Origin: Litorimonas sp.
Lineage (GTDB): Bacteria; Pseudomonadota; Alphaproteobacteria; Caulobacterales; Maricaulaceae
Direction: 5' to 3'
DNA length: 64,000 nucleotides
NCBI GenBank assembly: GCA_029936425.1
Contig: JAPYSU010000008.1
Coordinates: forward strand, 1-64,000
This document shows positions 51,323-60,854 of the stretch, piece by piece. The translations under genes and the position numbers were made by a program. The notes below the pieces were generated by a model, which was not told where the DNA came from, searched no databases, and saw nothing but the letters and a program-made list of their open reading frames with translations. How positions within the stretch are numbered: position 1 is the first letter of the stretch; each line of letters begins with the position of its first letter.

Positions 51323-52639
51323 CTACTCTTCGTCGGTCTGTACCAAGCCGATATTTAGGTCGGGGGCTTTGGCATTTGTGAACTCCGGCTCGGAGCGTTC
51401 ATGGGCGTCCTCTCCCACATAAGTGATGCGGTAGATGATCCCGTTTTCATCATCCGAGAGATATAACGCGCCGTCAGGGCCTTGGGCCAGACCTGCGAGG
51501 CGGCCCATTTGCCCCCAGCCCGTGGGGCTTTCCTCATCCTGCATAAGGAAACCCGTCACAAATGGCTTCATTCCAACGGGCTGGCCGTTCTCGAAATCCA
51601 CTCTGAGGACTTCGTAACCTGAGGGCGGCATGCGGTTCCAGGAGCCTCGAAACGCAATAAAAGCGTCCCCTTTATAATCATCCGGGAGCGCGTTTTTGGC
51701 GTCAAAAGCTAGCTGCATCGGCGCCGCATGCGGGGTGTGGAGCCCGATAGGTTCCTGACTGCCAGCGGCATAGTCTGAAAAGCTCTGATCCGGCGGCGTA
51801 TCTTGCGGATTGAACCGCGAGAGGGCGTAAACATAAGGCCAGCCATATCGGTTCCCTTCGGTCAGACGGTTAAATTCCTCGTGTTGCTCATTGTCGCCGA
51901 GCCAATCTATGCCGTGGTCAAAGCCATAAGCGGCGCCTGTCGTAGGCTCGAATCCGTAGCCGATTGTGTTTCGCAGCCCGGAGGCAAAAATGCGGCGATC
52001 CGTTCCGTCAGGGTTCAGAGAGACTATTGCCGCGCTTTCATCATCCGTCTCCGCACAGGCATTACAGGTCGAGCCGATGGAGACATATAATCGTCCGTCC
52101 GGGCCCATCACCACCATCCGATTAGGGTGTTGCCCGCCATCCGGAAAGTCTGTGGCAATGACCTCTAATTCGCCTAGGGTTCCATTTTCCAGCCGAGGCG
52201 CGCGGTAGAGATCCGTGACGGTCATGAGATAGGCGGTATCGCCCACAATCTCGATTCCGTGCATCTGGTCCTTTTGGGCAACGACCTGTTTTTTGTCGGC
52301 AATTCCGTCATTATCCGTGTCGTGTAGCATCAGTACATCACCCTGGGCCCGGCGAGTTATATAAAGCCTGCCATCGTCCGCAACCCGCATCATTCGAGCG
52401 TTCTTTAAATTACGCGCATATACATTTATATCGAACCCTTGCGGGAGGGCGAGCCGCGCCATGCGCTCTTCGCTCCACTCCAGGGGGATAGGTTTGAGGA
52501 CATGTCCCACGATCTCGACGCCTTTGCGTCCTTTATCTTCTTCGGCGGAAGGATCGCTACTGCCGGCGCCCGCCTGAGCAAAAGCCGATACGGGCAAGAT
52601 GGCGGCGGCAAGGGTCAGCAGAAATGGGGAATAGCGCAT
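51323..52639 (-). CDS. PQQ-type glucose/sorbosone dehydrogenase-like protein
   Basis: This 438-residue secreted beta-propeller has a signal peptide (MRYSPFLLTLAAAILPVSAFAQA) and the sorbosone-dehydrogenase pattern (LPQGFDINVYARNLKNARMMRVADDG, DMxxxxNGIA-like DTDNDGIADK, HPNRMVVMGPDGRLYVSIGSTCNAC, GFDHGIDWLGDN, FIAFRGSWNRMPPSGYEV). ATG 52639 follows a GGAG; the TTG at 52660 lies before that site. It would oxidise sugars or alcohols in the periplasm using PQQ. Cofactor and substrate are inferred from the family. Confidence 0.88.
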   Translation of the reverse strand: MRYSPFLLTLAAAILPVSAFAQAGAGSSDPSAEEDKGRKGVEIVGHVLKPIPLEWSEERMARLALPQGFDINVYARNLKNARMMRVADDGRLYITRRAQGDVLMLHDTDNDGIADKKQVVAQKDQMHGIEIVGDTAYLMTVTDLYRAPRLENGTLGELEVIATDFPDGGQHPNRMVVMGPDGRLYVSIGSTCNACAETDDESAAIVSLNPDGTDRRIFASGLRNTIGYGFEPTTGAAYGFDHGIDWLGDNEQHEEFNRLTEGNRYGWPYVYALSRFNPQDTPPDQSFSDYAAGSQEPIGLHTPHAAPMQLAFDAKNALPDDYKGDAFIAFRGSWNRMPPSGYEVLRVDFENGQPVGMKPFVTGFLMQDEESPTGWGQMGRLAGLAQGPDGALYLSDDENGIIYRITYVGEDAHERSEPEFTNAKAPDLNIGLVQTDEE

Positions 52640-52855
52640 TTTACAAGTCTCCGATAACAAGCTTTCTAATCGAACTCGTATGGCCGCATACGGTTCCGCA
52701 GATAATAATGATAAATTCGAAGCTCAATTAATTAATACCCGCAGGCATCCCAATTAAGGAGCTGACAGGGTGTTCCAATCTGGTTTTCAATGTGACAAGG
52801 TAAGATTCGGAATTTTTCTGACGCGCGCATTCTTCTCTAGAAAGCAGCTAATCAA

Positions 52856-53908
52856 TCACCTGGATTTATACACGGGCCAGTAGATTGTTGCCGTGTCCTG
52901 CACCGTTCTGATTGACCAGCTCAGCCGCTTCGCGATTTTTAAGGATCCGACCTTTCGGCGGGGTAGAATTTGTCGGCGCTGTTTTAATATTGCGGGAATA
53001 TCTTTCAGGCCGTCTCGGAAACCGTTCATCTGATCCCTGAAATTTGGATGAGATTTATTCCGGTAAATCAAATAAATCTGACTGAGTAAGAACAGAGGAA
53101 ACATAATAAAAAGCAGAAGAAGAGGTGTATTCTTCACGACCAGAGGCACGTTGTTTTTATTTGAATGATAAAATTTGAACCCGAATTGTTTGCCGGTAGA
53201 GCTTGAGCCGACATGATGCGCGCGCGCTCCGGGGCATTGAAGACATTTCTCTCCAAAAAGACGTAGCCGATAGGCCAGATCGACATCTTCGAGATAACAG
53301 AAAAACCGCGCGTCAAATCCGCCGCTTTCCAGGAAAATCTCCCGCCGATACGCCGCCGCCGCGCCGCAGGGGCCAAACACCTCGACGGGTTCAGCCGGCA
53401 GCACGGTGTCCGGCTCGTTAAGGGCAGAGGATTTCGCCAAGCCGAATATTGTCAGGTAATCTCCAAATCCGTCGAGCTTGTTTTCGGTATCGGCTTGGAT
53501 GAGGGTAGAGCTCAGCATGGAAAAATCGGGATGCGCCTCACTGGCCGCTTTGAGGTTTTCGAGCCAATTCGGCTCGGGCCAGGCATCAGGATTCAAAGTA
53601 ATGACCCACTCTGTCCGGGCCGTTTTGGCGCCATAATTACTCGCCCCAGCAAAGCCGTCATTCGTCTCGGAGTAATGCCGGTAATAGCGCTCATTCGGCA
53701 GGTTTAAATCCCGCACCGCCTCATCCGGCGAGTCATTGTCAATGATGAAAACTTCAAAATCCTGACAGCTTTGTCCGGCCAGACTATCAATGCATTTCTG
53801 CAGATCCGAGCCGCTATTATAGGACACTATAATAATTCTTGCCCATAGAGCCGGAGCGTCGGGGGAGGCCTCGGAAGGCGCAGATATATCCGGTCGAGCC
53901 AATGCCAA
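52856..53908 (-). CDS. Glycosyltransferase family 2 (rhamnosyltransferase-like)
   Basis: This 350-residue GT-A enzyme has IIIVSYNSGSDLQKCIDSL, FEVFIIDNDSPDEAV, the donor-site VITLNPDAWPEPNWLENL, and FLESGGFDARFFCYLEDVDLAYRLRLFG, typical of WbbL-like transferases of O-antigen and exopolysaccharide. A membrane-associated helix follows (TPLLLLFIMFPLFLLSQIYLIY). The start is a TTG four bases after the stop of the epimerase gene, so the two are co-transcribed. It acts on the cytoplasmic membrane face. Confidence 0.9.
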   Translation of the reverse strand: MALARPDISAPSEASPDAPALWARIIIVSYNSGSDLQKCIDSLAGQSCQDFEVFIIDNDSPDEAVRDLNLPNERYYRHYSETNDGFAGASNYGAKTARTEWVITLNPDAWPEPNWLENLKAASEAHPDFSMLSSTLIQADTENKLDGFGDYLTIFGLAKSSALNEPDTVLPAEPVEVFGPCGAAAAYRREIFLESGGFDARFFCYLEDVDLAYRLRLFGEKCLQCPGARAHHVGSSSTGKQFGFKFYHSNKNNVPLVVKNTPLLLLFIMFPLFLLSQIYLIYRNKSHPNFRDQMNGFRDGLKDIPAILKQRRQILPRRKVGSLKIAKRLSWSIRTVQDTATIYWPVYKSR

Positions 53909-53911
53909 GGC

Positions 53912-54835
53912 TTAAGCCTGCGCGGCGGAAGGGTTGATGGCCTGCCCAATTTTTTGAAGGCTTTGTGTCAGCGGCGTCTCCGGCGACCAGCCGAGGTCTT
54001 TTTGAGCGTGGGCAATATCCAAAACGGCATAAGGCAGATCAAACTCCCGCCCCGCGGCATATGTCACGGAGATATCCCGCTGAAATTCATTTTCGATAAG
54101 GCCTATGATATCTTTCTCGGTGTGGGCGGTTCCACTGCCGATATTGTACGTACCCGAATAGGATGTATCGGACTTATGAAGACGGAGAATGAAGTCGGCA
54201 AAATCATCGACGTCAAAGTAATCCCGCCCATTTTGTCCCTCGCCAAACACCGTAAGCTCCTGACCCGTCAGACACGCTTTCACGGCTGCCGACACAAATC
54301 CGTGCGAGGTGCCGACCTGCCAATGACCAATCGGATTTGCCAGGCGAAGAGTAAGAATATTGGGCGAGCTGACATGTCTGAAATAATCAAGGCTCGTCTC
54401 GTTCAATAATTTTCCCAGTGCGTAAGGCGTCACAGGATGAGCGTCAGCCTTTTCAGAAATGGGCGCGTTGTGATCCGGGCCGTAAATCTGTCCGCCGCTC
54501 GACAGATAAATCAATTGGCAATTCGGATTTATATCAAATAAATGCTCGGTAAAGGTCGTCACATTTTCCAAATCCGCAGAGACAACATCCATGACTTTCC
54601 GGGCGCCGGTGGACGGTCTGGAATTATTTGCCAGATAAACAATCGTCTTCGCCTGTTTGAGATAGGCCTCGATCTCTAGGTCGTCAGAGCGGCAAAATTC
54701 GACGTCCGGGGCTGATGTTTTCATAAAATCGGGTCTGGACTGCCGAGAGAACGCAACGGCCTTGCAGGAACTTACCTGGGCTCTTTCACAAAGGTGGCGC
54801 CCGATAAATCCGGTGCCTCCGTAAAGAACCAGCAT
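53912..54835 (-). CDS. NAD-dependent sugar epimerase/dehydratase
   Basis: This 307-residue extended short-chain dehydrogenase has a shortened Rossmann motif GGTGFIGRHLCERA (about 6-19), the serine in IYLSSGGQIYG and the catalytic YALGK (YxxxK) at about 144. The C-terminal half (YNIGSGTAHTEKDIIGLIE) is typical of nucleotide-sugar epimerases. AGGAG precedes the ATG. It is first in a two-gene unit with a glycosyltransferase and is divergent from an acyltransferase gene, so it should supply a nucleotide sugar for the same glycan. Confidence 0.9.
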   Translation of the reverse strand: MLVLYGGTGFIGRHLCERAQVSSCKAVAFSRQSRPDFMKTSAPDVEFCRSDDLEIEAYLKQAKTIVYLANNSRPSTGARKVMDVVSADLENVTTFTEHLFDINPNCQLIYLSSGGQIYGPDHNAPISEKADAHPVTPYALGKLLNETSLDYFRHVSSPNILTLRLANPIGHWQVGTSHGFVSAAVKACLTGQELTVFGEGQNGRDYFDVDDFADFILRLHKSDTSYSGTYNIGSGTAHTEKDIIGLIENEFQRDISVTYAAGREFDLPYAVLDIAHAQKDLGWSPETPLTQSLQKIGQAINPSAAQA

Positions 54836-54916
54836 AATTTCTCCTGTAGCAATCTTATTTTGGGCAACGTATAGAGTTTACTGTTTATTCTCTAGTAAAA
54901 AAATCCGGAAATTGAT

Positions 54917-57013
54917 GTGACAACAATCCAGAAGTTCAGAACCGATATTCAGGGTATGCGGGCCGTGGCCGTCTTGCTCGTTCTATTGTTTCATGTCTTT
55001 CCGGGCGTCATGCCCGGCGGGTATATTGGCGTAGATATCTTTTTCGTAATTTCAGGTTTCCTGATTTGCGGCATCATTCTGAAAAATACGGAACGGGACG
55101 GAAAATTCGACGCCCTGAAGTTTTATGCCAAGCGGATCAGAAGATTATTGCCGGCGGCCACGCTCGTGCTCATCCTCACGGCTGTCGCGGCCTATTTCAT
55201 CCTGCCTCAGACCCGGTGGGTAGATACGGGCCGAGAGATAATCGCCAGTACCTTATATGTTGAAAACCTCTATCTGCACTTCCAGTCAATTAATTATTTA
55301 ACAGCGGATAAACCGCCGAGCCCCTTACAGCATTTCTGGTCGCTCTCCGTTGAGGAACAGTTCTACATCTTCTGGCCTCTCATCATGCTTTTGATGGTGA
55401 TTGTGGCCAGATCTTTGCGCATGACCTTGCGCGTGTCGATCATCGCCCTGCTCGTCCTAATCTTTGCCCTTTCGCTTGCCAGCTCAATCTATGTCACGGC
55501 GACCAATCCCGCGGCGGCCTATTTCGTTACCTACACGCGCGTCTGGGAACTGGCGCTTGGCGGCGCTTTGGCCTGCGCGGCGCCTTTTATTCGATTGCCG
55601 GAAAAATTACGGACGCCTATTGCCGCGCTCGGCCTGCTCATGGTGTTGGGAAGCGGCATTTTATTTACTGAAAATACGCCTTTTCCGGGGTCTATGGCCC
55701 TTATTCCAACGGTGGGCGTCGGGTTTCTCTTATGGGCCGGCATACTCTATGAAAGTGACAAGAACGGCGCTGTTCAAAAGGCGCTTTCCTTTAGGCCCCT
55801 GACCTATATTGGCGATATTTCCTATTCGCTTTATCTCTGGCACTGGCCGGTTGTAATCTTTGCGATCGCCCTGTTCGGGCCTGAAATATCAGTTTCGGCA
55901 GGACTGGCAGTAATAATTCTATCGGTTTTGGGCGCCGCGCTTTCAACGCATTTCCTCGAAAACCCGATACGCCATACGGACAAACTTAAATCCAAACTCG
56001 AATTATACCTTTTGGGTGCTTTTTCCATGGCGATTGCGGTCATTGCCGGTCTTTTGCTTATGCTGGCCGCCCCGAAAGAAGAAAGTTTTACCGCCGGCGG
56101 GGAAGAAACCGAGCAGTTCCAGAGCGATTACCCCGGCGCGGCCGCCATTGGCACAGACGCTTCGGATTTACCGGTGGTTACGCCTGCCTTTATTCCGTCT
56201 CTGGCCAATGCACGGAAAGATGTCGCCACGGTCTACGCGGATCAATGCCATACAGCACAGCCGGATACGGCGCCTTTAGCTTGCGTTTATAACCCCGTTA
56301 AAGGGGAGGACGGGCGACCGGTGATGGAAAAGCAGGATGAGCTTTCGGAAGCGTCCGACAAGAAAGTCGTCTTGGTCGGCGATTCCCACGCCGCGCAATG
56401 GCTACCCGCCTTGAAAAAAATTGCGGCAAAGCGCAACTGGACGATCGTGACCTACACCAAATCCTCCTGCGCCTTTAACAAAATTTTGCTGACGTTCGCG
56501 CAAAAACCCTATGAAGAATGTCAGGCTTGGGGGCAGCTTGTCGTTGAAGAAATAAAGACATTGAAACCAGATCTGGTTATTACGGGACAATTTCCTAAAT
56601 ATGCCGAAGGGGCAGAAACATGGGAAGATAATGTCGAGAAAGTCGCTGCCGGCGCGGCCAGCTACTGGAACGCCTTTGGCGAGGAAGGAATTCGCGTTGC
56701 GGCCTTGAATGAGTCCCCGCGTTTTGAAACTCACATTCCTGACTGTATCGCAGAAAACCTGCCGGACTGGTCAGCCTGTAATATAACCCGGGAGGCCGCT
56801 TTCAGCCGCGGCGGAACCATGCTTCGCGCCTCAGAGCTCTCTCCGAATACAAGCTTTATCGATATGACGGACAGCATCTGCGGCGAAGAGATTTGCTCTG
56901 TGATTGTCGGCAATATTCTGGTCTATCGGGATCAGCACCACCTGACCGCGACCTATGTTCGCACGATTACGCCTGAGTTGGAAAAAGCGCTGTTGTCAGC
57001 GATAGAGAGATAA
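54917..57013 (+). CDS. OafA-type membrane acyltransferase with SGNH domain
   Basis: This 698-residue protein combines an acyltransferase_3 membrane domain (about 1-370; FRTDIQGMRAVAVLLVLLFHVFPG, GGYIGVDIFFVISGFLI, FWSLSVEEQFYIFWPL, with about ten helices) and a C-terminal periplasmic SGNH hydrolase domain (GDSHAAQWLPAL at about 475 and DQHHLTATYV at about 675). Such proteins O-acetylate surface polysaccharides by moving acetyl across the membrane. The start is a GTG. It lies beside the glycosyltransferase/epimerase pair, which suggests a shared surface glycan. Confidence 0.94.
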   Translation: MTTIQKFRTDIQGMRAVAVLLVLLFHVFPGVMPGGYIGVDIFFVISGFLICGIILKNTERDGKFDALKFYAKRIRRLLPAATLVLILTAVAAYFILPQTRWVDTGREIIASTLYVENLYLHFQSINYLTADKPPSPLQHFWSLSVEEQFYIFWPLIMLLMVIVARSLRMTLRVSIIALLVLIFALSLASSIYVTATNPAAAYFVTYTRVWELALGGALACAAPFIRLPEKLRTPIAALGLLMVLGSGILFTENTPFPGSMALIPTVGVGFLLWAGILYESDKNGAVQKALSFRPLTYIGDISYSLYLWHWPVVIFAIALFGPEISVSAGLAVIILSVLGAALSTHFLENPIRHTDKLKSKLELYLLGAFSMAIAVIAGLLLMLAAPKEESFTAGGEETEQFQSDYPGAAAIGTDASDLPVVTPAFIPSLANARKDVATVYADQCHTAQPDTAPLACVYNPVKGEDGRPVMEKQDELSEASDKKVVLVGDSHAAQWLPALKKIAAKRNWTIVTYTKSSCAFNKILLTFAQKPYEECQAWGQLVVEEIKTLKPDLVITGQFPKYAEGAETWEDNVEKVAAGAASYWNAFGEEGIRVAALNESPRFETHIPDCIAENLPDWSACNITREAAFSRGGTMLRASELSPNTSFIDMTDSICGEEICSVIVGNILVYRDQHHLTATYVRTITPELEKALLSAIER

Positions 57014-57047
57014 AATCAGAGTTTTAATGAGGAGGAGGCCGGGATTT

Positions 57048-57512
57048 TTACAGGCCTTCCAAATAGCCGGATGTCTCCTGCCATTCCAACTCTTTGACAG
57101 TGAAACTGTCTATATTCCCGGAGAGATATTCTATCGTGACGGCCACATCGTAAAGGGTCATTTCAAAACGGCCGGATGTTCCTCCGCTATTTTTTACAGG
57201 CCTTGTATTCGACGCCCTCTTAGCGCTCAGGCGAATTTGGTATTGGCTGTAATTAAATTGGACTTCAGGAGACGCATTGAAATCTGTTAGCTTGATGACT
57301 TCCAGCGCCTGATCTCTGGCTTCAATCTGTAGCTCAACCCGTTCGATCTGTCCGACGACATTCACGAACTGCCCCTGCAGGGCAAATAGAGGCAAAAGGC
57401 AGGCGGCCATAATCGCGATCGCGACCATGGCCTCCAGAACCGAAAATCCTGCTTCTTCGGTTGTAGGCTTTAATTTGAGACGCTTGGTAGACAAACGTAG
57501 CCTTTCACGCAT
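57048..57512 (-). CDS. gspI: Type II secretion minor pseudopilin GspI-like
   Basis: This 154-residue protein has a prepilin signal: a basic leader, then GFSVLEAMVAIAIMAACLLPLFALQ with cleavage after glycine and the conserved glutamate at +5. The mature part carries a short globular domain (QALEVIKLTDF, VQFNYSQYQIRLSAKR, LYDVAVTIEYLSGN). GspI-type is chosen by length and sequence style; GspV/H is possible. It is the last gene of the secretion operon, 18 bases after gspD, an unusual place for this subunit. Confidence 0.78.
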   Translation of the reverse strand: MRERLRLSTKRLKLKPTTEEAGFSVLEAMVAIAIMAACLLPLFALQGQFVNVVGQIERVELQIEARDQALEVIKLTDFNASPEVQFNYSQYQIRLSAKRASNTRPVKNSGGTSGRFEMTLYDVAVTIEYLSGNIDSFTVKELEWQETSGYLEGL

Positions 57513-57530
57513 TGAAATATAGGGGCCGTA

Positions 57531-59723
57531 TTAAGGCTTATTCGGCAGTAGTGTCATCATGCGGCTCTCATCCCGCAAAAATCCATCGACGCGGTCGGTC
57601 AAGCGGTTCACGAACCGCTCTTTGTCAGGCTGTCCGCGCAAGACATAAGCCGTTATCAAGAGCACCAGTTCGGTGCGATCCACTGAAAAGGAGTCATTTG
57701 AAAACAGATTACCCACTACTGGAAGGTCTTTGAGGACCGGAACGCCGTTTTCATCTGTCACATAATTTTCGGAAATCAATCCGCCCAGAACGGCGGTCTG
57801 TCCGTCTTCGAGGGAAAGCTGGGTTGATAATGACCGGTTGGAGATTGTCGGGCTGGAGATCGTCGAGTTGGACACATCCACTGTCGAGGACACTTCTTGT
57901 GTGATTGAAAGGTCAATACGGTTATCGCTAAAGACGATAGGCGAGATGGATAAGAGATTACCGACTTTACGGTAAGCGATACTTTGCAGAATATCCGTAT
58001 CGCCTTGTCCGTTCTGGTTATTCGCCGCTCTTTGGGCGGTAATAATCGGGACGTCCTGTCCGACCTGAATTTCGGATTGACTGCCAGATCTTGCGACCAA
58101 TATCGGGGTCGAGAGAAGCTTAACCCGTCTGTTTGAGGCAAAGGCATTGATTGCGGCGTCCACATTGCCGCTCAAAAACGCGACATTCAAACCGGAGGAT
58201 CCCGTTCCAAGCCCGTCCGTGCTAGCTGTCGCGGAAAAATTGCCATCGCCAATATCGTCGATAAAGAATTCCAGGCCATAATTGGTGGAATCGCTCAGAG
58301 TGACCTCCGCGATTTGGACTTCGATGAGAACTTCCGGAGCCGGTGTATCGAGCTGCTCCAATAGGTTCACAAATTTAGCATATTCCGTGGACGTGCCGGT
58401 GAAGATGATCCGGTTGCCCACAGGATCCACACTGAAAACTCCATTCGAACCTAATCCCCGGCGACTATCGGACTGTTCCGACCCGGGGCTGTTTGGTGTT
58501 GAATTATTAAACTGGGTAGACCCCGCGCCCAGACGGCCCCGCCCATTCTGACTGGAAAGTAAAACGCTATTGGCTGTTTCGGACAGAACCGCGGCGTCAA
58601 CATTCTTGACCTGGTAGATATAAATCTGCTCGGTATCGCCGCCTTGTACAGGTTTATCCAATTCGCGGATCCAGGACTGCGCCCGCTCATGAGCCGTTTG
58701 CGTCTTGGAGAAAATAAATAAATCATTTGAATAATTAACCGGCATGAGAAAGATGGTTCGGCTCAAATTGAAATTGCTTGTCACCGCCCAACCTTCGACC
58801 TGCAGGGCCTGCTCAAGCGCCTGAGAAAATTCTTCGACATTCCAGTATTGCGGTGTGTAGCGCTGAATATCTGTCCCGGCAAAATCCAGTTCATCCAGCT
58901 CTCTGATGATATTGATGGCCGCGTCCACATCTTCGGGAAGACCCGCCAGAGAAATAAAATTCTTTCCGGGATTGGCCGTAATTTTCAAACTATCCGCCTT
59001 GCCGGTGAAAGCCTGACGGAGAAAACCGAGCATACTATTGGCATCCACGGCCTGCATTTCAACAAATTGTATGACGGGGCGCAGATCGCCGCGCGTTCTC
59101 AGCCTTGCCCTTGATTTGATGAAACGCGGAATTCTGGACCTCAGCGCTTCGTCGCGGGAAATCTGGAGGGTTCCGTTATTCGGAAAAACCCGGACGCCGT
59201 AATTTTCCAGTGCTTCGGAGACGAGCTCCATAAAATCAGTCGAGTTCATTTCGCCTGAAGAGCGAAGCTGAACGACATCGTCCATATTCGCAACTTCCGG
59301 CCCTGTCACATAGGGGATGCCCAACATCTCTCCGTAAACCACGTCGATAAACTGAGGCAGGATGAGCGGGCTGACAAAGGCGTCAACAGTTTCTGTCTGG
59401 GGTTTGGGCATCGGCCCGCCGCCAAGCCGTTCGCCCTGATCCGCTCTTTCCGAAATTTCCGGGATACGGCTTAATTGGGAAGGAGCTCGAACGAAATCCG
59501 GGCTATTTGTGTCTGGGACATCCACTTCATCCGCTCGTCCCGCGGGCGCCCGTCCAATTTGTTCTCCAAGACGGGACTCTTTCAAGGACGTCCCCATCGG
59601 GCTGTCTTGCGTTTCAGAAGGTCCGACCGTCTTGCAGCTTGACAACAGAAAAACCAAGGCCAGGCAAAGGGCAATAGCGGGAGCCTTAAAATTTATCCGG
59701 TTATGTATTTGTTTCTGATACAT
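57531..59723 (-). CDS. gspD: Type II secretion system secretin GspD (lipoprotein form)
   Basis: This 730-residue secretin has N0-N3 modules (about 110-400: FVSPLILPQFIDVVYGEML; RPVIQFVEMQAVDANSMLGFL; EQIYIYQVKNVDAAVLSETA; PVGNRIIFTGTSTEYAKFVNLLEQL) and the C-terminal secretin domain (LIEVQIAEVTLSDSTNYGLEF; VGQDVPIITAQ; LSLEDGQTAVLGGLISENY; LPVVGNLFS). The signal sequence ends in lipobox LLSSC, so the secretin is itself a lipoprotein, like HxcQ of Pseudomonas, and may need no pilotin. It forms the outer-membrane channel. Confidence 0.95.
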   Translation of the reverse strand: MYQKQIHNRINFKAPAIALCLALVFLLSSCKTVGPSETQDSPMGTSLKESRLGEQIGRAPAGRADEVDVPDTNSPDFVRAPSQLSRIPEISERADQGERLGGGPMPKPQTETVDAFVSPLILPQFIDVVYGEMLGIPYVTGPEVANMDDVVQLRSSGEMNSTDFMELVSEALENYGVRVFPNNGTLQISRDEALRSRIPRFIKSRARLRTRGDLRPVIQFVEMQAVDANSMLGFLRQAFTGKADSLKITANPGKNFISLAGLPEDVDAAINIIRELDELDFAGTDIQRYTPQYWNVEEFSQALEQALQVEGWAVTSNFNLSRTIFLMPVNYSNDLFIFSKTQTAHERAQSWIRELDKPVQGGDTEQIYIYQVKNVDAAVLSETANSVLLSSQNGRGRLGAGSTQFNNSTPNSPGSEQSDSRRGLGSNGVFSVDPVGNRIIFTGTSTEYAKFVNLLEQLDTPAPEVLIEVQIAEVTLSDSTNYGLEFFIDDIGDGNFSATASTDGLGTGSSGLNVAFLSGNVDAAINAFASNRRVKLLSTPILVARSGSQSEIQVGQDVPIITAQRAANNQNGQGDTDILQSIAYRKVGNLLSISPIVFSDNRIDLSITQEVSSTVDVSNSTISSPTISNRSLSTQLSLEDGQTAVLGGLISENYVTDENGVPVLKDLPVVGNLFSNDSFSVDRTELVLLITAYVLRGQPDKERFVNRLTDRVDGFLRDESRMMTLLPNKP

Positions 59724-59793
59724 ATAATAAAAATTCTTCCCGATAATGACAGAGACTCATGTGTTGAAGGTCAAGGCGCTTGTCTTTTGGTCG

Positions 59794-60255
59794 TTATTGA
59801 TAATCAGCTACCAGAAATTCTTTCTCTTGGCCCTCATAAACAGCAGTCACTCTCTCTGAGTCAACCAATAAAAGCTCCCAGCCATTTGCCAAAATATCGC
59901 CGGATTTACCTTTAACAAATGTGTTATCCGGCAGTAGAAGGTGAACATGGGGAACGCCGTTGAGACGCGATGCACCGACGATTTTCGGAAAAGGCGGGGC
60001 CAGCTTGTTTCCCTCAGCATCAAGAAACTCATTCGTGTCCGCTTCAGTATCAAAAGACCGAGCGAAAAATCGGCTGCTCGACAGTCTTCTGGTCAATTGG
60101 GCGTAACGGTCTGCCTCAATGTCTGTCCGCTCGAGAGACGTCCATTCATCCTCCAGAGAGACAGTGTCGGGCTGGCCGACATCCGCGCGAAACCAGCCAA
60201 GAATTAACCCAAAGAGCATTCCGAACAAAGTAAGATTGATCAACCACCTTTTCAT
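59794..60255 (-). CDS. GspC-like inner-membrane protein with HR domain
   Basis: This 153-residue protein has an N-terminal transmembrane helix (about 4-22) and a periplasmic part. Its C-terminal 65 residues (FPKIVGASRLNGVPHVHLLL, FVKGKSGDILANGWELLLVDSERVTAVYEGQEKEFLV) follow the homology-region pattern of GspC/PulC, which contacts the secretin N0 domain. No PDZ domain follows, so it is a short form. It overlaps gspM by four bases and precedes gspD, as expected for a GspC analogue. The assignment is by context and pattern. Confidence 0.65.
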   Translation of the reverse strand: MKRWLINLTLFGMLFGLILGWFRADVGQPDTVSLEDEWTSLERTDIEADRYAQLTRRLSSSRFFARSFDTEADTNEFLDAEGNKLAPPFPKIVGASRLNGVPHVHLLLPDNTFVKGKSGDILANGWELLLVDSERVTAVYEGQEKEFLVADYQ

Positions 60256-60854
60256 TCTACCGCTCCGGCTGTTTCAATAACAACGTTCACAGGGATAAAG
60301 CCGCTTCCGGACACATAGGATTGCTGCCCTCGCCGCGTCGGCGTGGTCGTACTGAATTCTTGGAAAATGATGACGGGCGTATATGACGCCAGATCAGAAT
60401 ACCAGCCAATGACCTCGCGCCCGGTTTCGAATTGCGCGGTGAGAGAAAATCTCAAGATTTTGATATTTCCCAGAGTTTCAGGCTGCGGGTCTATACTCAG
60501 ATTAAGCCGAGCCCCGTTATGACGACCTGCTATCTGCTGGACTTCTTGCTGGAAGTCGGCGGCAATAACGCCCGGCGTACTGCCCTTCCATAAGGTATTC
60601 TCGAACTGCCGCTTGACGTCCTCACTTTTCTCAAGGCGGTTCTGCCAGTCATCCTGGGATTCCAGAGACCGAAGCGCGCTTACATCTTGTTGCAGCCTAT
60701 TAAGTTCCGCCTGTTTTGCGGAGGCGTATTCATTATAGGATTCAAGCATTAAAAAGGCGAAAATCGCGAGAAGGCAACATGCCCCATATCCGACAAGCGG
60801 GGTCACTTCCGTATCAAAATTCGCGCGTATTTTTTCAAACCGGCTCATATTCAT
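60252..60854 (-). CDS. gspM: GspM-like type II secretion assembly protein
   Basis: This 200-residue bitopic protein has a transmembrane helix at about 20-38, a periplasmic coiled coil (about 42-90), and a ferredoxin-like domain (ILRFSLTAQFETGREVIGWYSDLAS; GFIPVNVVIETAG). Length, layout and position right after gspL point to GspM. It overlaps the genes on both sides by four bases. Confidence 0.75.
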   Translation of the reverse strand: MNMSRFEKIRANFDTEVTPLVGYGACCLLAIFAFLMLESYNEYASAKQAELNRLQQDVSALRSLESQDDWQNRLEKSEDVKRQFENTLWKGSTPGVIAADFQQEVQQIAGRHNGARLNLSIDPQPETLGNIKILRFSLTAQFETGREVIGWYSDLASYTPVIIFQEFSTTTPTRRGQQSYVSGSGFIPVNVVIETAGAVE